This document shows positions 37,064 through 49,256 of a DNA stretch of 64,000 nucleotides, one piece after another. The notes below the pieces were generated by a model. The model was not told the origin of the DNA, searched no databases, and saw nothing but the letters and a program-made list of their open reading frames with translations. The translations under genes were made by a program, and so were the position numbers. The DNA comes from Utricularia gibba (lineage: Eukaryota; Streptophyta; Magnoliopsida; Lamiales; Lentibulariaceae): positions 4,743,001-4,807,000 of the forward strand of contig CM007989.1 of the NCBI GenBank assembly GCA_002189035.1, written 5' to 3'. Numbering within the stretch: the first letter of the stretch is position 1; every line of letters begins with the position of its first letter.

Positions 37064-37226
37064 AGGGATAATTTCAAAAACTGGTTATAATGTTGTCATG
37101 TTTTCAAAAATGCGTCATAATGTATAAAATGAGTTATATTCAGTCACAATACTTTTCATCAATTGCAAAATTCGGTCACACGGCAGAATTAGTAACCTGA
37201 GATTATAGAAAGTTACTAAAATACCC
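37064..37226. repeat. MULE 2 left terminal inverted repeat
   Basis: It runs AGGGATAATTT...ACTAAAATACCCT and matches the reverse complement of 41530-41693 at roughly nine of ten positions by eye. Confidence 0.85.
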
Positions 37227-37313
37227 TCTCCAGTATAATGCAGTATTTCCTGCAATTTCACCTCATTTGGGCGCGATTCTAGGTGTTGGTCGAACACCAG
37301 AAATTGGGAGAAA

Positions 37314-40300
37314 ATGGGATTGGGTAACAGCTGTGGCTTGCGGAATCACACAAGCCAGTTACACTTTGAAGGTAAGTTTTTTGGTTTACACTATGGCGGA
37401 AAAATTATCCGTCGATTTGGGAGACAGAAGTATGTTGATGGTAAGGATACCTACATTGATGTGTTAGATCCGAGAGTTTTTTCATTGCAATACTTTCGTG
37501 AAATTGCTACTTCCTATGGTTATGAAAATGCGCAATCAGTTAGTGTGTGGATGAAATGTTGCAATGATATTAAGGAAATCGTTAGTGAGATTGAGGTTAA
37601 TGAATGTGTTGATATACTGGAAAAAGATGGTCCTTTAGAAATACTACTCGTAGGAGATAGAAATTCCAGCGCAATCGAGAAGCATGATGATGATTTGATG
37701 CCAAAAAATTTAGGTAACTTATGGTTATAGTTTAATGGCATTATGGTAAGTGAATTATGATTTAATAGCATTTGGAATAAAGTTTGCAGTGAACATGTTT
37801 GATGAGGTTGGAGATGTGTTAGAAGGCCGCAAAAGGTTACCCAAAGAAAGAGGAGAGACAATAGAAGCCATTGAAGAGCATACTTGTGTTGAAGGTAATT
37901 TGTACATACTTTAACTGTTGGTATTTTTCTATATTGTTACTTTGATTTCTACATACTAGAAGTAAGCCACCATGTACATAAAAAAGTAAGACTATGAAAG
38001 CTATATTTACATTTTCAGTGATATTTACAAATGAAAGAATACTAACCAAAGATTCTAAATCCTTTAGCAGAGAGTTCTTGTTCAACTAAACCGAAACACA
38101 AAAAGATGGCTGCGAAAAGAATCTCTAGAGGTTGGAAAAAAGGTTAGTTATAGAGTAACTTTCCTAATTTCACATTATGATTTTTTTTTTCTAAATTTCA
38201 TAAGATAATATTCTTTTAGGTTGTATTGGAGAGGATAACACCGATCATGGCTCAGGCTGTAAGTTCACAAATAATGCTATAAGGTGCCATGGTGGAAAAG
38301 GAAAAAGCAAGTCAATAGACTAAATTGAACAACAAGATGAGTCAGGTGGTTCAGATTCAGAATTTTGGAGGGATGAGTTAAATGTGTTTGAGAAGCATAA
38401 TACAACAAGTGAGGCTCTCGTGGGGCAAGGTGCTACCTCTCAACATACATCTACAGCTACAAACAAAAGTATGCCTAATATTTTTGAAGATAATGAGGTT
38501 GGTATGGTTACTGAAGATGAAACTTTTATAGTTTAGATAGTGATGAAGATGAGTTATAGCAAAGATGCCAAGCCAAGGTTAGAAGGTTCAACTTGAAGAC
38601 AGAAATGGCCAATCTTGTTCTACAAAACGGCCTTATTTTTAGTAGTAAACAGGAAGCAAAGATGACAATTGAAAACTACAACTTTAAGAAAGGGAAGGAC
38701 ATCATTTTTTTTGACCAACAGTCGTCAACGGTTGGCGGCATAATGCAGGATCAAAGCATGTAAGTGGATGATCAATGTTTCACAGACGAAAAACGACAAA
38801 GGATGGACTGTGAAATCATATCATGAGAAGCACACGTCTTGTGGTAGGCTACGTAAGCTGATGTCAATGAAATCACGGTGGTTAGGTACAGAGTATGCTA
38901 AGTTTGTTGCCGAACATCCCAAAGTGTCAACGCAAGATTTTAGGAAGCATGTTGTGGCGACCTTAAAGGTGGATATTTCTAAGGCGCAGGCTCACCGTGG
39001 TAGAGCAGCAGCTAGAGCAGCACTTAGTGGGACAGCACGTGAGCAATGGAACAAACTTAGAAGTTACTTAGGTGAGCTACGAGTTGCCAATCCGGACTCC
39101 ACTATTGTGTTGAAGACAACCAATGAAACAAATGCTGCAGAAAAAAAATTCCAGGGAGTTTACATATGTTTTGGAGCCATTAAGAAGAACTTTAAAAAAG
39201 ATTGTCGTAAATTCATTGGACTAGATGGTTGCTTCTTGAAAGGGCCATTTGGTGGTCAATTACTTACTGCTGTTGGTCTAGTTGCAAATAACTCTATTTT
39301 CCCTTATGCTTTTGCAGTAGTAGAGAAGGAGAATTTTTTCAACTAGAGGTGGTTCATTGAGCTTCTAAAAGAGAATTTAGAAGTTGGCAATGGGAAGTTC
39401 TGGACATTCATGTCCGATAAACAAAAGAGATTAGTTGAATGCTTTGAAGAGTTATTACCTAAAGCAGAAAACCGTTTTTGTGTTCGGCACTTGCACGGTA
39501 ATATGAAAAGGGCAGGGTTCACTGGTATGGCAGTTAAAAAACTGGTGTGGGCAGCAGCAGCTAGATCATCATGGGTGGAAGTGTGGAAGCATCACATGGA
39601 TGAGATGACAGAAAAATTTCATGATGTATATAAATGGCTTCAAAAAAGGGATCCAACAGAATGGAGTAAGGCATTTTTTTCTCCATTTGCTAAGTGTGAT
39701 GCCCTCTTGAACAACTACTGTGAGTGTTTTAATTCTATTTACTTGAAGCACATGAACTGCCTATCATCCAATTGTTAGAGGGCATTAGAAATTTGTCGAT
39801 GATTCGGATTGATAGCATAAGGACTCAATGTGTAAAATGGGAATGCCAGTTATGTCCCAGGATAAAATCTTGGTTGGAAAAATTAGAGGATGATGCAACA
39901 AAATACTTTGCAATACGGAGCGATGAGAACAACTATCAAGTAGTTGGCCCATACATGACTAGAACTGTCAATTTACTAGAAAAAACATGTAGTTGTGGGT
40001 CTTGGCAGTTAACTTCATTTCCATGTTGTCATGCAGTGACTGCAATATGGCATAAAGGTCATAAGGTTGAAAACTATATTGATGAGTGCTTGGATCAGCC
40101 AATATCAACACTCAATCGGATGTGTTTCTAGTGAAGATCTATGGAAGCATTCTGCTGTTCCTTCTCCGTTACCCCCAAATTATGCGAAAGGTGCTGGTAG
40201 GCCAAAAGAGGCGAGGAAACGCAATCCTGAAGAGCCTCCCCCAGTTAAAAATCCAAACCGAGCACAAGGGCTAACAAGGGAGTCCAACCAATGCAACTGA
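37314..40300 (+). pseudogene. MULE 2 transposase, full domain order but broken
   Basis: Domains appear in the normal order. A PB1-like N-terminal domain lies at 37340-37690 (DTYIDVLDPRVFSLQYF, GPLEILLVGD). A MuDR-type DNA-binding region lies at about 38580-38900 (FNLKTEMANLVLQNGLIFSS, TSCGRLRKLMSMKSRWL). The MULE core is at 38900-39780 with all three catalytic residues visible: Asp in FIGLDGCFLKG, Asp in FMSDKQKRL and Glu in NNYCECFNS. A SWIM finger (CSCGSWQLTSFPCCHA) is at 39985-40060. A basic tail (GAGRPKEARKRNPEE) ends the protein. It is broken by TAG at 39346-39348 (a Trp codon in relatives), a frameshift near 39750 and another near 40120. Introns may also lie between the first blocks, since related genes have them. 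Such proteins cut and move Mutator elements by binding the terminal repeats. Confidence 0.85.
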
Positions 40301-41529
40301 TGCCAACCACAACAAATGAACTTGCAAGAAGCTACAAGAAAACCAAGAGCATTCTGTAAGCTTTCTTCAATATTTGTTATACACATTTTTTCTATTCAAT
40401 TTATCGCTAACATTGTTCTTCATTCGTGCCATAGCAAACTCAAGAAAGCACTGTAAACCAACCAGTTGGAAATGATGCTCTTGTTCCCACAGATGATCCA
40501 ACACCACAAGTAGAAACTACCAATCAAATAGCAGCATTGGGTTCCACAGATCAGGTATGTTATATTAAAACTTATGATTCCAACATTTTTGTGTGGTATA
40601 CAAAATGTATGTCTTTTTTTAGGTTGCTACAAAGGGGAAACGGCCATCATCTCAACATCAGCCTACAGAGCAACATAAGGAGAAAAAAAATTGCGGGTAA
40701 CTAGGCTTACTTTGCTTATTATACACTATTAAATAATGTTCCTAGCTAACAATTTTTTTTGTACAAAATACAAAGGCTACCACTACACCTGCATCTACAC
40801 GGTTAACTTTTCCCGTTTCAGATAACATAAGAGCTGTGAATGCATCGGTGATTGTTAAAGGTAACAACAACTATATCATTTTGTCTAATCTTAAAAATAG
40901 CTTGAAAAAAAAATAGTTGCCCACCAGCCAAACCATCAACGTTGAGACAATGTTTCAAGGACTATGTTTTTATGGAGATTTTGTTGTTGACATTTTAATG
41001 TATTTTATGTGAATGAGATTTGATCTTTGGCATTTTGACATACTGTAAGTTTCCAATAATACAATGATTCAATCTATAAGAAATCCAAAATCAAGTTAAA
41101 TTCGATTTTAAAATATTATTCTCATGATTAGCTCTCCATTGTATTTAAAATCATACACATATTCATTAAGTTATAAAAATAAAATATTATATTTATCTAA
41201 ATTTTTTTTAAAAAAAAGATATGATTAAAATGACAATAACTATTTTGAGTTCTCATATTTAAATAAAATTATTTAGCTAATCAATACAATGATTAAGGCT
41301 ATCTAGTTATTAATATTCCAATTATTTAATATTAAAAAGAAAAAAAGATGATTGAGATTGAAAATTATTTAATAGTTGACTCAGCATCGAATGCCAAATA
41401 ATTCCATAATTTGTTAATTGGTGGAGGATTTAACACCAATAAAAGCATAGTTTCCTTAATTGTGAATAAAAAATGCAATTTTAGTCATTGCAACTTTTAT
41501 TTCCTTATTTTTTTTATTTATTAACTTCA

Positions 41530-41693
41530 AGGGTATTTTAGTGACTTCCTATAAGCTCCGGTTGCTAATTCTGCCGTGTGACTGAATTTTGTAATCGATG
41601 AAAATTACTGTGACTGAATATAACTCATTTTATACATTATGACGCATGTTTGAAAAGAAAACAACATTATAACTAGTTTTTGAAATTATCCCT
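41530..41693. repeat. MULE 2 right terminal inverted repeat
   Basis: This is the reverse complement of the left repeat, ending ...AATTATCCCT at 41693. Confidence 0.85.
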
Positions 41694-41701
41694 TTTTGAA
41701 A

Positions 41702-42461
41702 CCTACAAAATGTAGTTATTGATTAAAAAAATGTGACACATTTTAATTAGCAAATAAAATTGAGTTCACAGAATCAACTATTTGCTGATGAAAATTCAAT
41801 GCCCATGTCCCTCACAAAAAATTTCTACTTTATAGTACTTTCATATCTTATAATAAAATTTATACCACTTTTTATTACTGTTATAAAAATAATATTCAAA
41901 ATTTTTTCATACAAAATGTTAGCATTCCAAAAGAACATGTCACATTTTCCTCTTCTCCAAAACGAAGTGGATTTTGCAAATCCTATCAAAAAGAAATACC
42001 AATAACAGATAATTTTTTATATAAACTATAGAATACTTAAAACAAAAAAAAGAACATAAAAAATTGAAATAAGTAGAATACAGATACCTTTTTACTATTT
42101 ACAAATGCAACAAATATGATATAATTAATTACTTTCGCATATTTTTCAATACTGTTGCTAATGTCTTGGGTGGATAAAATTAGCATAATACCTCTTATTT
42201 TCAAATGTGTTTATAAAATATATTACTTTTTAATTTTACAAAATGCACTTTTTTTTACTTGCATAATATAGGTGTATGTTTACCTGCCTACAACTGATGT
42301 TGTGTCAAAATTAGTAGTATTAGTGTTCCTTTTCAGTGTTAGGATGAGGATTTAGGTGAATTAGAACGGGTGAAAATGTGAAAATTAGTGTTGGCGGATT
42401 CAATGTGTGTAAAAATGCATATGGGCTTATTTTGCGTCAATCTACTTGCTGGGGTGGACAC
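41702..42461. other. AT-rich spacer
   Basis: No feature is supported between MULE 2 and the Athila-type LTR. The 81-codon frame at 41760-42005 is Lys-, Ile- and Phe-rich, as expected for chance frames in AT-rich DNA. Confidence 0.45.
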
Positions 42462-44331
42462 TGATAAACGAAAAATTTGTGCAACGTTGTTAAATTGTAA
42501 TTTTACTCTATCAAATAAATTTATAAATTAACACACATTCAAGCATAATACAATTATGAACATAATGATTAGGATCGAACACGAAAAGCAGGTACTTGTC
42601 ATGTGATTGTCAATGCATGCAATCAGTGTCACGCTAATAGATTTGGCCTTAACTAAGACTAAGGCATAGTTGCGATAAAATACAGTAAAAAAAAGTAACA
42701 AATTTATGAACTCGGTTGTTATTATAATGAAATGAGTGATGCCTTAGGACTCCTAGGGGATATATGTTCATCACTAAACATGCTCACACAAACCATAAAT
42801 CGAACAACTAACAAACAAAAATCTAGGTCTACCTGAATTCTTATTTTTCCCCTAATCTTTGGTCTACCTTTAATTAGGGTTGTTGAGCTGGGTTTCACTA
42901 TTTTCCCCTCCTAAATCTATCTTGCTTTATTAAAGAAGTGACGTGACTTATGATTGATTAGGTGATAGCACACAAATTTTCCTACTTTTATGATATGAAA
43001 ATAAAATTTTTTTAATTATGTTTAGTCGTTGATTTTATAGTTTTAAGTATTTTTATTTGATTAGGGAAAATATGATTTTTTGGTATATTAGTGGGCTAAA
43101 TCAAAGGATTTAGCCCACCTCATGTCTAACCCAATTTTGAGTTTAGCAGCAACTCAAAAATCAAGGAAGAAATCTGGATTTCGTGTAAGTCACTAGACTG
43201 CAGGGAGCAATGAGTACACTGTCGCGGCGGCAATCTACAGATAAGGGCCAGAAGCAGCAGATTTGTCAGAGAATGTACTTGCCTTGGGCAGTGAGAGGCG
43301 AGAGAAAGATGAGAGGAACGAGAGTTTTCAGAACACACACGAGAGGGTTTCTCCCCCAACTCGAACACGAACAATACTGAAGGAGAAGTAGGAGAAGGGC
43401 GATTATTCTAGAGAAGAACCTCCAGTGTGAAGGAAGGAGATCAAGACCCAGTCCAGCGCCACTATTCCGACCTGTGAACAGTGGCAGACGGAATCCAGAA
43501 CCCTTACTACTTTATTTTCGTTTGTTTATGTTTTTAGCTTCTGCGACCAACTGCTGCATGATGTTCTTAACATTTTCGCTGCTTTATGTTAATGCCATTA
43601 CATTTTACCTAAAAAATATGAGTACCTAGAACCCTAGGGATAACTTAAGGAAAAGTATGGTGATGTGGATCTAGGAGTCTTAATAAAATTCACAATTATT
43701 TCTTAGTTCTTGTTTCTATCATTCCATAGATAGACCTAAGAAGGAGAACAATTAACTTCTCAATTTAGAAGCTTGATTTAGAGGTAGACTAACAAATCAA
43801 GACGAGAGCAGTAGGTGTTAGTCCGGGATAGAACCATTAGAACCGGGTAGACATAGTTCTATACACTTTGCATGCGGGTAGTCCTAATTGTAAGGTTGAT
43901 GATGACATTGGGGACTAGCTTAGCCAAAAATATGATGAATGATTTGGGTAGACCTAGGTGATTTGAAGTTGTGAGTGTAGGAACATGGTAATTTAACTTA
44001 GATATTTTAGCACCACACCATCTGCAGACTCTTAAGGCATCTACGTATTATTCTGAGTTAGAACCAGTACTTGTTACTTTTCGCATTGAAACCTGATTTT
44101 GTTTACTGAACTTACCTACCACTGCTAGTCCGAGCTTAGACTAAAACTTATTGTTATCCCAAATTATGCATTTACTAAAACACTTAGCAAGCACAAGCTC
44201 TTCGTGATCGACCCCGACATCCACTATACAAGTTTTCTAAATTTGTATTTTGTGTAGATTAGGGACTATAAATTTATTTGATACGGAAGTTTGCTTTTAT
44301 TGCAACGATATGCTAAAATTTCCGTTTATCA
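42462..44331 (+). repeat. Athila A 5' LTR (1,870 bp)
   Basis: It begins TGATAAACG and ends CGTTTATCA, so short inverted ends are present. The start is repeated at 48205-48600 and, on the minus strand, at 22289. The end is repeated at 47654-47707. An 11-bp perfect hairpin (TGGGCTAAATC, loop AAAG) lies at 43090-43115. Confidence 0.8.
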
Positions 44332-44334
44332 AAT

Positions 44335-44352
44335 TGGCGTCGTTGCCGGGGA
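44335..44352 (+). other. Primer-binding site, Athila type
   Basis: TGGCGTCGTTGCCGGGGA starts 3 bases after the LTR end. It matches the known Athila primer site complementary to a tRNA 3' end (tRNA-Asp in that family) with one difference. Confidence 0.8.
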
Positions 44353-44424
44353 GTGGTGTTCAATTGTTTTGTGTTTTTAGTTGATGCATTTGTGTTCCTT
44401 TGGTGTAGGGAATTTCAATTTCAA

Positions 44425-45720
44425 TCTTGAGGTCGAGAGGGCTGCTTGAGAGAACCGCAAAAAAATCAAGGGAGGTGGTCAAGTTTATGAAAATCCTTAC
44501 TGTAACCACTCAAATCTGAAAATAGCCAAACAGGAGAAGACATTGAACGAATTAGATGCTGCTGATCACAGTTACAAGGGATTGTGTATCAATTTTCCAG
44601 ATGATGTAGCAAGTAAACTTAAACTGGCCATGATTAATTTTTTACCAAAGTTCTATGGGAAGATTGGAGAAAATCCACACAAGCATTGGATAATATTACA
44701 AAAGTTTACACATCGTGCTGGAGTGATGGAAGAAGCAATTTGTTTGAGGGCATTTCAATTCACTTTGGAAGGAGGAGCAAGGATGTGGTTTAATTCCTTA
44801 AAACCGAAAAGCATATCAGATTGTGATGGCATGAAGAAAGCATTCTTGACCAAATATTTTCCTGCCTCTAAGGCTGAAGAAATTAAAAAAACAATCAGTG
44901 ACATTAAGCAAATGATTGGGGAGTCACTTCATGAGTATTGGGAGAGGTTTAATCAATTGCTTGGATCTTGTCCTCACCATGGTTTTCAATCTGCTTCCTT
45001 GGTCAAGTATTTCTATAATGGCTTAATGTGCACTGATAGGTCCATAGTTGATTCAGCAGCAGGGGGATTCTTGAGAAAAAAGACACCAACCGAAACTCTT
45101 TCCTTACTTGAGAAGTTGGCTGAGCATTCCAGGCATATTATCAGAAAGCAAGCCTCAAACAAGAGAGTATACGAAGTGGAGAGTAATCCCAAGGTTTCAG
45201 AGATTGAACTCACGAAAAATGTTGCTACTATGTCACAAATGATGAAGGAGCTATTCTTATTCCAGGTCAAGAACATGCCGTGCGGAAACCGTCACAGAAC
45301 AAGGCATGTTGTGGACAAGTGCCCACATTTATTTGAAGAAAAGCATGTGAAAGCTATGTGATATTTGGAGCCCCAACAGAGAAAAAAATATGATCCATAT
45401 TCAAATACTTACTACCCAAGCTGGAGGGGTCATCCAAATTTTCGTTGGAGCAACAACGAAAATTCTTATAAAGGGGAGAGCTCAACAATGGGGCAGCAAA
45501 ATTTTCAGGAGCAAAGATCATATCAGGTACCTCTATTTCAAAGACAAAACCAGCAAAACCAGTAGCAGTTTCAAGGCTCAAATGAAGGCAACGCTGGAGG
45601 GAGTGTTGGAAATTCTTTGGAAGAAATGATGAAAATGTTCATGGTGCAATCAATAAGAATTTCAGATGAAAATAGAAAATCTATCAAGAATTTGGAGACT
45701 CAATTGAGTCAACATCTTCA
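44425..45720 (+). pseudogene. Athila A gag remnant
   Basis: The frame begins NLEVERAA, is cut by TGA at 44447-44449, and continues ENRKKIKGGGQVYENPY into the long open stretch ending at 45361. The gag core is clear: FYGKIGENPHKHWIILQKF, FTLEGGARMWFNSL, FLTKYFPASKAEEIKK, ESLHEYWERFNQLLGSCPHH. A Cys/His knuckle trace (PCGNRHRTRHVVDKCPH) precedes the stop. After it the frame changes and a Gln/Asn-rich region follows. Gag would form the particle shell; this one is broken. Confidence 0.8.
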
Positions 45721-45741
45721 TGTTCAAATTCTGGTGGAAGA

Positions 45742-47016
45742 TTGAATTACAGCACCATGATATTAAGGGACAGCAAGGAGAAACCTGACAGAGACTTAGT
45801 CCGATCTGAGACTAAGATAGATAAGAAGCAGAAATTCAGTGTTGCAATTAAACACGAGGAAGTGGTGGTTCATCAGGAACCTCATAAAGTGAAGATCATT
45901 AATCCTCCATTTCATGAAAAGTTGAAGACAAAAGAAGATCAAGATGAATAGGAGATTTTGAAGATCTTAGGTGATGCTCAACTCAATTTAGCTATTTTGG
46001 ACTATATTTCTATGGTGCCAAAAAGTGTGAAATATTTAAAGAACCTTTGTATGTCCAAACCCAAGATAAAGGAAAAAGGAAAGGTATTTTTAAGTGAGAG
46101 TTGTTCAACATTACTCACTCAAAAGCTCCCTGAAAAATGCAAGGATCCGGGTACATTTTTCATTCCTTGCAAGATTGGAAATTTGAAAATCAGAAGAGCC
46201 ATGGCTGATTTAGGGGCTTCTGTTAATGTGATGTCATATTCAGTTTATGAAGCTCTTAAATTGGGACCCATGCAAGCATCTAGAGTGCAAATTGAATTGG
46301 CGGATCGAAGTGTCATTTCTCCCTAAGATTTGGTAGAATATGTCCTAATTCGAATTGAGGATCTCATATTTCCAGCTGATTTTTATGTAATTAATATGTC
46401 TACTGGAGGATCAAAGGACACTACAATAATTTTGGGAAGACCATTTTTGAGTACCTCAAATGCAATTATTAATGTGAAGATGAGAACAATTGAGATGTCT
46501 CTTAATGAAGAAAAGATCACACTTCACATGAAGGATGTTATAAACTCTTCAAGTGATTTTGAAGGGGTTTCTTCTATGGAGGCAATCGAAAAATTTGTTG
46601 AAGAATACTTGAAAGAAGAAATCGATGAAGAGGGAAGAGAATATGAAGAATTATTTCTTGAGAATGCAAACATTGAGACAAAGTTGGAGTATTTAAGTGC
46701 TTCTAGAGGTGAACAAGAAGAGAAAATCTCGAGTTTAAAGCTTTTGAATGCTCAAATGCAATACATTTCGATGGATGATAAGCAGGAAAATTCTGTAATT
46801 TTTTCTAATGGTCTCACCTCGGATCAAAAAGCAATCTGGTTCGAGAAATTCATCCAAAACCCAAATGAAATTTTGGATAATATTGAGGGGACAAATGTTT
46901 TTGTCAATCATTCTGGAAAACTCAACAATAGTGAAGATGTTTGCATAATTGCAGAGGCGTTTCCCAATGAACAACTATTCTCAGGTAAAATTACAAACTG
47001 GGAACCTTTGGGATGA
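45742..47016 (+). pseudogene. Athila A protease region remnant
   Basis: The retropepsin part reads PCKIGNLKIRRAMADLGASV. The catalytic motif is ADLGAS where active relatives have a D-S/T-G-like or DLGAS-type turn. VFPAD-like and ILGRPFLSTSNAIINV blocks follow. A stop (TAA at 46324-46326) separates the two halves. The same blocks occur in element B on the other strand at 54405-53870. Confidence 0.75.
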
Positions 47017-47318
47017 TCCATATTGGTGGAGAAGATGCAAGGATGGAGTCTTTAAAATGTTGAACAATTCTTATGAGACTTTTGAGAATGAGGCTCATAA
47101 TTTTACTGATGATACTACATTTGAAGATGCAGCAAAAACGTAGCCTCAAAGATAGTCGAGTCCAAGACTAAAAACAAGGGCGCTTGTGGGAGGCAACCCA
47201 TGGTTAAGTCTTTAATTTCAGCATTTTAATTTCTAGTTTAATGTTGTTATTTTAGGAATTTTATCTGTATTTTGCGCTGCTGGGAAATGATTATTCGGTG
47301 TTAAGGGGAGTTATTGAT

Positions 47319-47653
47319 GGGGACTGAATTTTCGTTTTCTTTGGTTGAGTGGAATGTAGCCCTTGGTTTTTGTTCAAAACAGCAAGTAGATTCGCATGAT
47401 TTCGCAATTTGATTATCCAGCAGACTTTTATGTTGAAGAATTTTATGGAATTTTGAATGATCAGCATGTCATTGAATTTAAGCCAAAACGAACAAAATTT
47501 GAATTGTTTGGTGATCCCTTCATACGTTATGTTCATATGTTAGTCACTACAACTCTTTACAAACGTTTGTTCGGTAGGAATGTTGGATTTAATGCTCTTT
47601 ACAAACGTGAATTATTTGTGTTGTGGTGCATTATGACAAGTGTCCAGATTTAG
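47319..47653 (+). pseudogene. Scrap of the Athila third (env-like) frame, element A
   Basis: FSLVEWNVALGFCSKQQVDS and NDQHVIEFKPKRTKFELFGD match, in the same order, residues of the long frame in element B (SIAEWNVALGFCTEKHVESH, TDQHVIEFKSKGTKADLFTD). A stop and a deletion separate the two blocks. The piece joins directly to the last part of the LTR at 47654. Confidence 0.75.
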
Positions 47654-47707
47654 TTGATACAGAAGTTTGCTTTTATTGCAACGATATGTTAAAATTTCCG
47701 TTTATCA

Positions 47708-49256
47708 TTAGGTCTAAAGATTGATTAGCACATTTCTCCTCTTTTCACCCCCAAGGAACACCTAAATACTTAGCCACTCATGCTTAAAGTAAATGAAAAT
47801 AGAAAAGAAAACATCATCCATATTGTAATCTCACAGTCGAATACCAGAAAACAAACGAGCAAGGAATTTAAAATATCAACAGAAAACTAGAAACATCGCT
47901 AGCTATTCTTAGCTAAGAGTAATAATCTTTGGAAACAGAAAATGGTCTTCAAGCATCAACTTCATTGCTGGTTCGTCTTCCTCCTTCTTCCCCCCAGAAA
48001 CCTTCTCCAGAAAGAATGTCGTGTGTCTCCAATGGGGGAGAGATTTTTCTCTCTCCATCGTGTCCCCTTTTTTGTCCAAAATCCTACTTTTTCCTTCCTT
48101 GGATTTTGTGTATATTCTTTTTCAGACTTTTCCCTCATCCTCTACCACTACACTGTTCATATCTGGCTCATTGGGATTTGTGTTGCGACTTGTGCTGCAT
48201 TGCTGATAAATGAAAAATTGTGCAAGTCGTTAAATTACAAATTTTTCCTATCAAATAAATTTATAAACCTAATTCACATCAAGTCATATGAAAAATATGA
48301 GCATAGTGGACTAGGGTCGAACACAAGGGGCTAGGTGCTTGCTATGTGAAGATCAATGCAAGGAGTCAGTGACACGTTGGTAAATTGGTCTTAATTAGAA
48401 CTAAGGATGGAATGCAGTAAAGAAAAGTAACAAGCTTGGGACTCGGTGGTTTCTAATATGAAATGGATGATGCCTTGGGACTCCTATAGATAGTATGCTT
48501 GTCACTAAACAAGCTCACACAAATCATAAATCAAACAACTAACATACAAGATCTAGGTCTACCTGGATTCTTGTTTTCCCCCTAATATTTGATCCACCTT
48601 CTCTACCACTACACTATTCATATTCGGCTCCTTGGGATTTGTATTGCAACCTATGCTGCATTGCTCGAAGGAAACTATTAGAAGGTTGGGATTAAATCGC
48701 AGATTTAGTCCCAACTAAAACTAAAATATCACTACTACGACACTATGTGCAAAAATATGGAACTAGGCAATAAAACTTGATTTTTGTAGCATAATATGAA
48801 TTTTTTCCATTTACTCAATCACTCAAAAATATGTGTCATCACATTATGCTACAATGACACTAGACTTGTCCTCAAGTCCTAACTAAGACTAACAGGAGGT
48901 GAGCAATTGAGGGATTTCCAAACAGCCATGCAGACACTTAGCATTTAAATCCAGAATGCAAGAATTTAAAGAGTGCAAGTGTACAAGACGGGTAAGCACT
49001 CAAGCTTACATGTGAAGTTCATCAAAATGAGTGCCTTCAAAGATTAAATAAGCTAACATGACACAATTAGACTTTCAAAGGGATATTGGTAGCAATGTTA
49101 CTTGATCAGGGAGGAATCTTTCACTCCTTGTTTCAACTCTTTCACTTCCCTTAACAAATGCCCAAGCCTGCCATAAACTATGTCAATTCGCTCCTTGCAG
49201 CAGCAATCTTTCTCATTCTTTCTGGTCATGGCTATCTGATAAGGGGTTTTTCCCTT
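47708..49256. other. LTR and untranslated debris between the two Athila elements
   Basis: The stretch holds an LTR fragment (48205-48600, see separate entry) flanked by a 66-bp direct repeat (48139-48204 and 48599-48664). At 48687-48711 a GGGATTAAATC...GATTTAGTCCC hairpin resembles the one at 43090. The purine-rich phrase near 48870 on the minus strand (GGACTTGAGGACAAGTC) and a pyrimidine run near 49110-49160 suggest the untranslated 3' part of element B. Exact boundaries are not visible. Confidence 0.5.
48205..48600 (+). repeat. Fragment of the Athila A-family LTR (first ~395 bp)
   Basis: It starts TGATAAATGAAAAATTGTGCAAG and follows the LTR at 42462 through the GGTCGAACAC, GTCAGTGACACG, GATGCCTTGGGACTCCTA and AGATCTAGGTCTACCTG blocks, then stops abruptly. 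Confidence 0.8.

Larger units (their letters stand above)
37064..41693 (+). mobile_element. Mutator-like element 2 with terminal inverted repeats (4.63 kb)
   Basis: The two ends are inverted copies of about 163 bp, starting AGGGATAATTTCAAAAACT on each side, with long identical inner runs (CATAATGTATAAAATGAGTT, CACACGGCAGAATTAG). Between them lies one plus-strand MULE transposase in pieces. I could not find a convincing target duplication: 37055-37063 and 41694-41702 do not match well. Confidence 0.88.
42462..47707 (+). mobile_element. Athila-type Ty3-Gypsy element A, internally deleted
   Basis: It consists of a 1.87-kb left LTR, primer-binding site, gag, protease, a short integrase scrap and an env-like scrap, then only the last 54 bp of the right LTR (47654-47707). 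Reverse transcriptase and RNase H are missing: the sequence jumps from the protease spacer (near 46985) to the integrase zinc-binding region (NLWDDPYWWRRCKDGVF). The 5-bp flanks do not match, as expected after rearrangement. The Athila assignment rests on the TGGCG-CGTTGCCGGGGA primer site, the LTR length and the third open frame after integrase. Confidence 0.82.
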
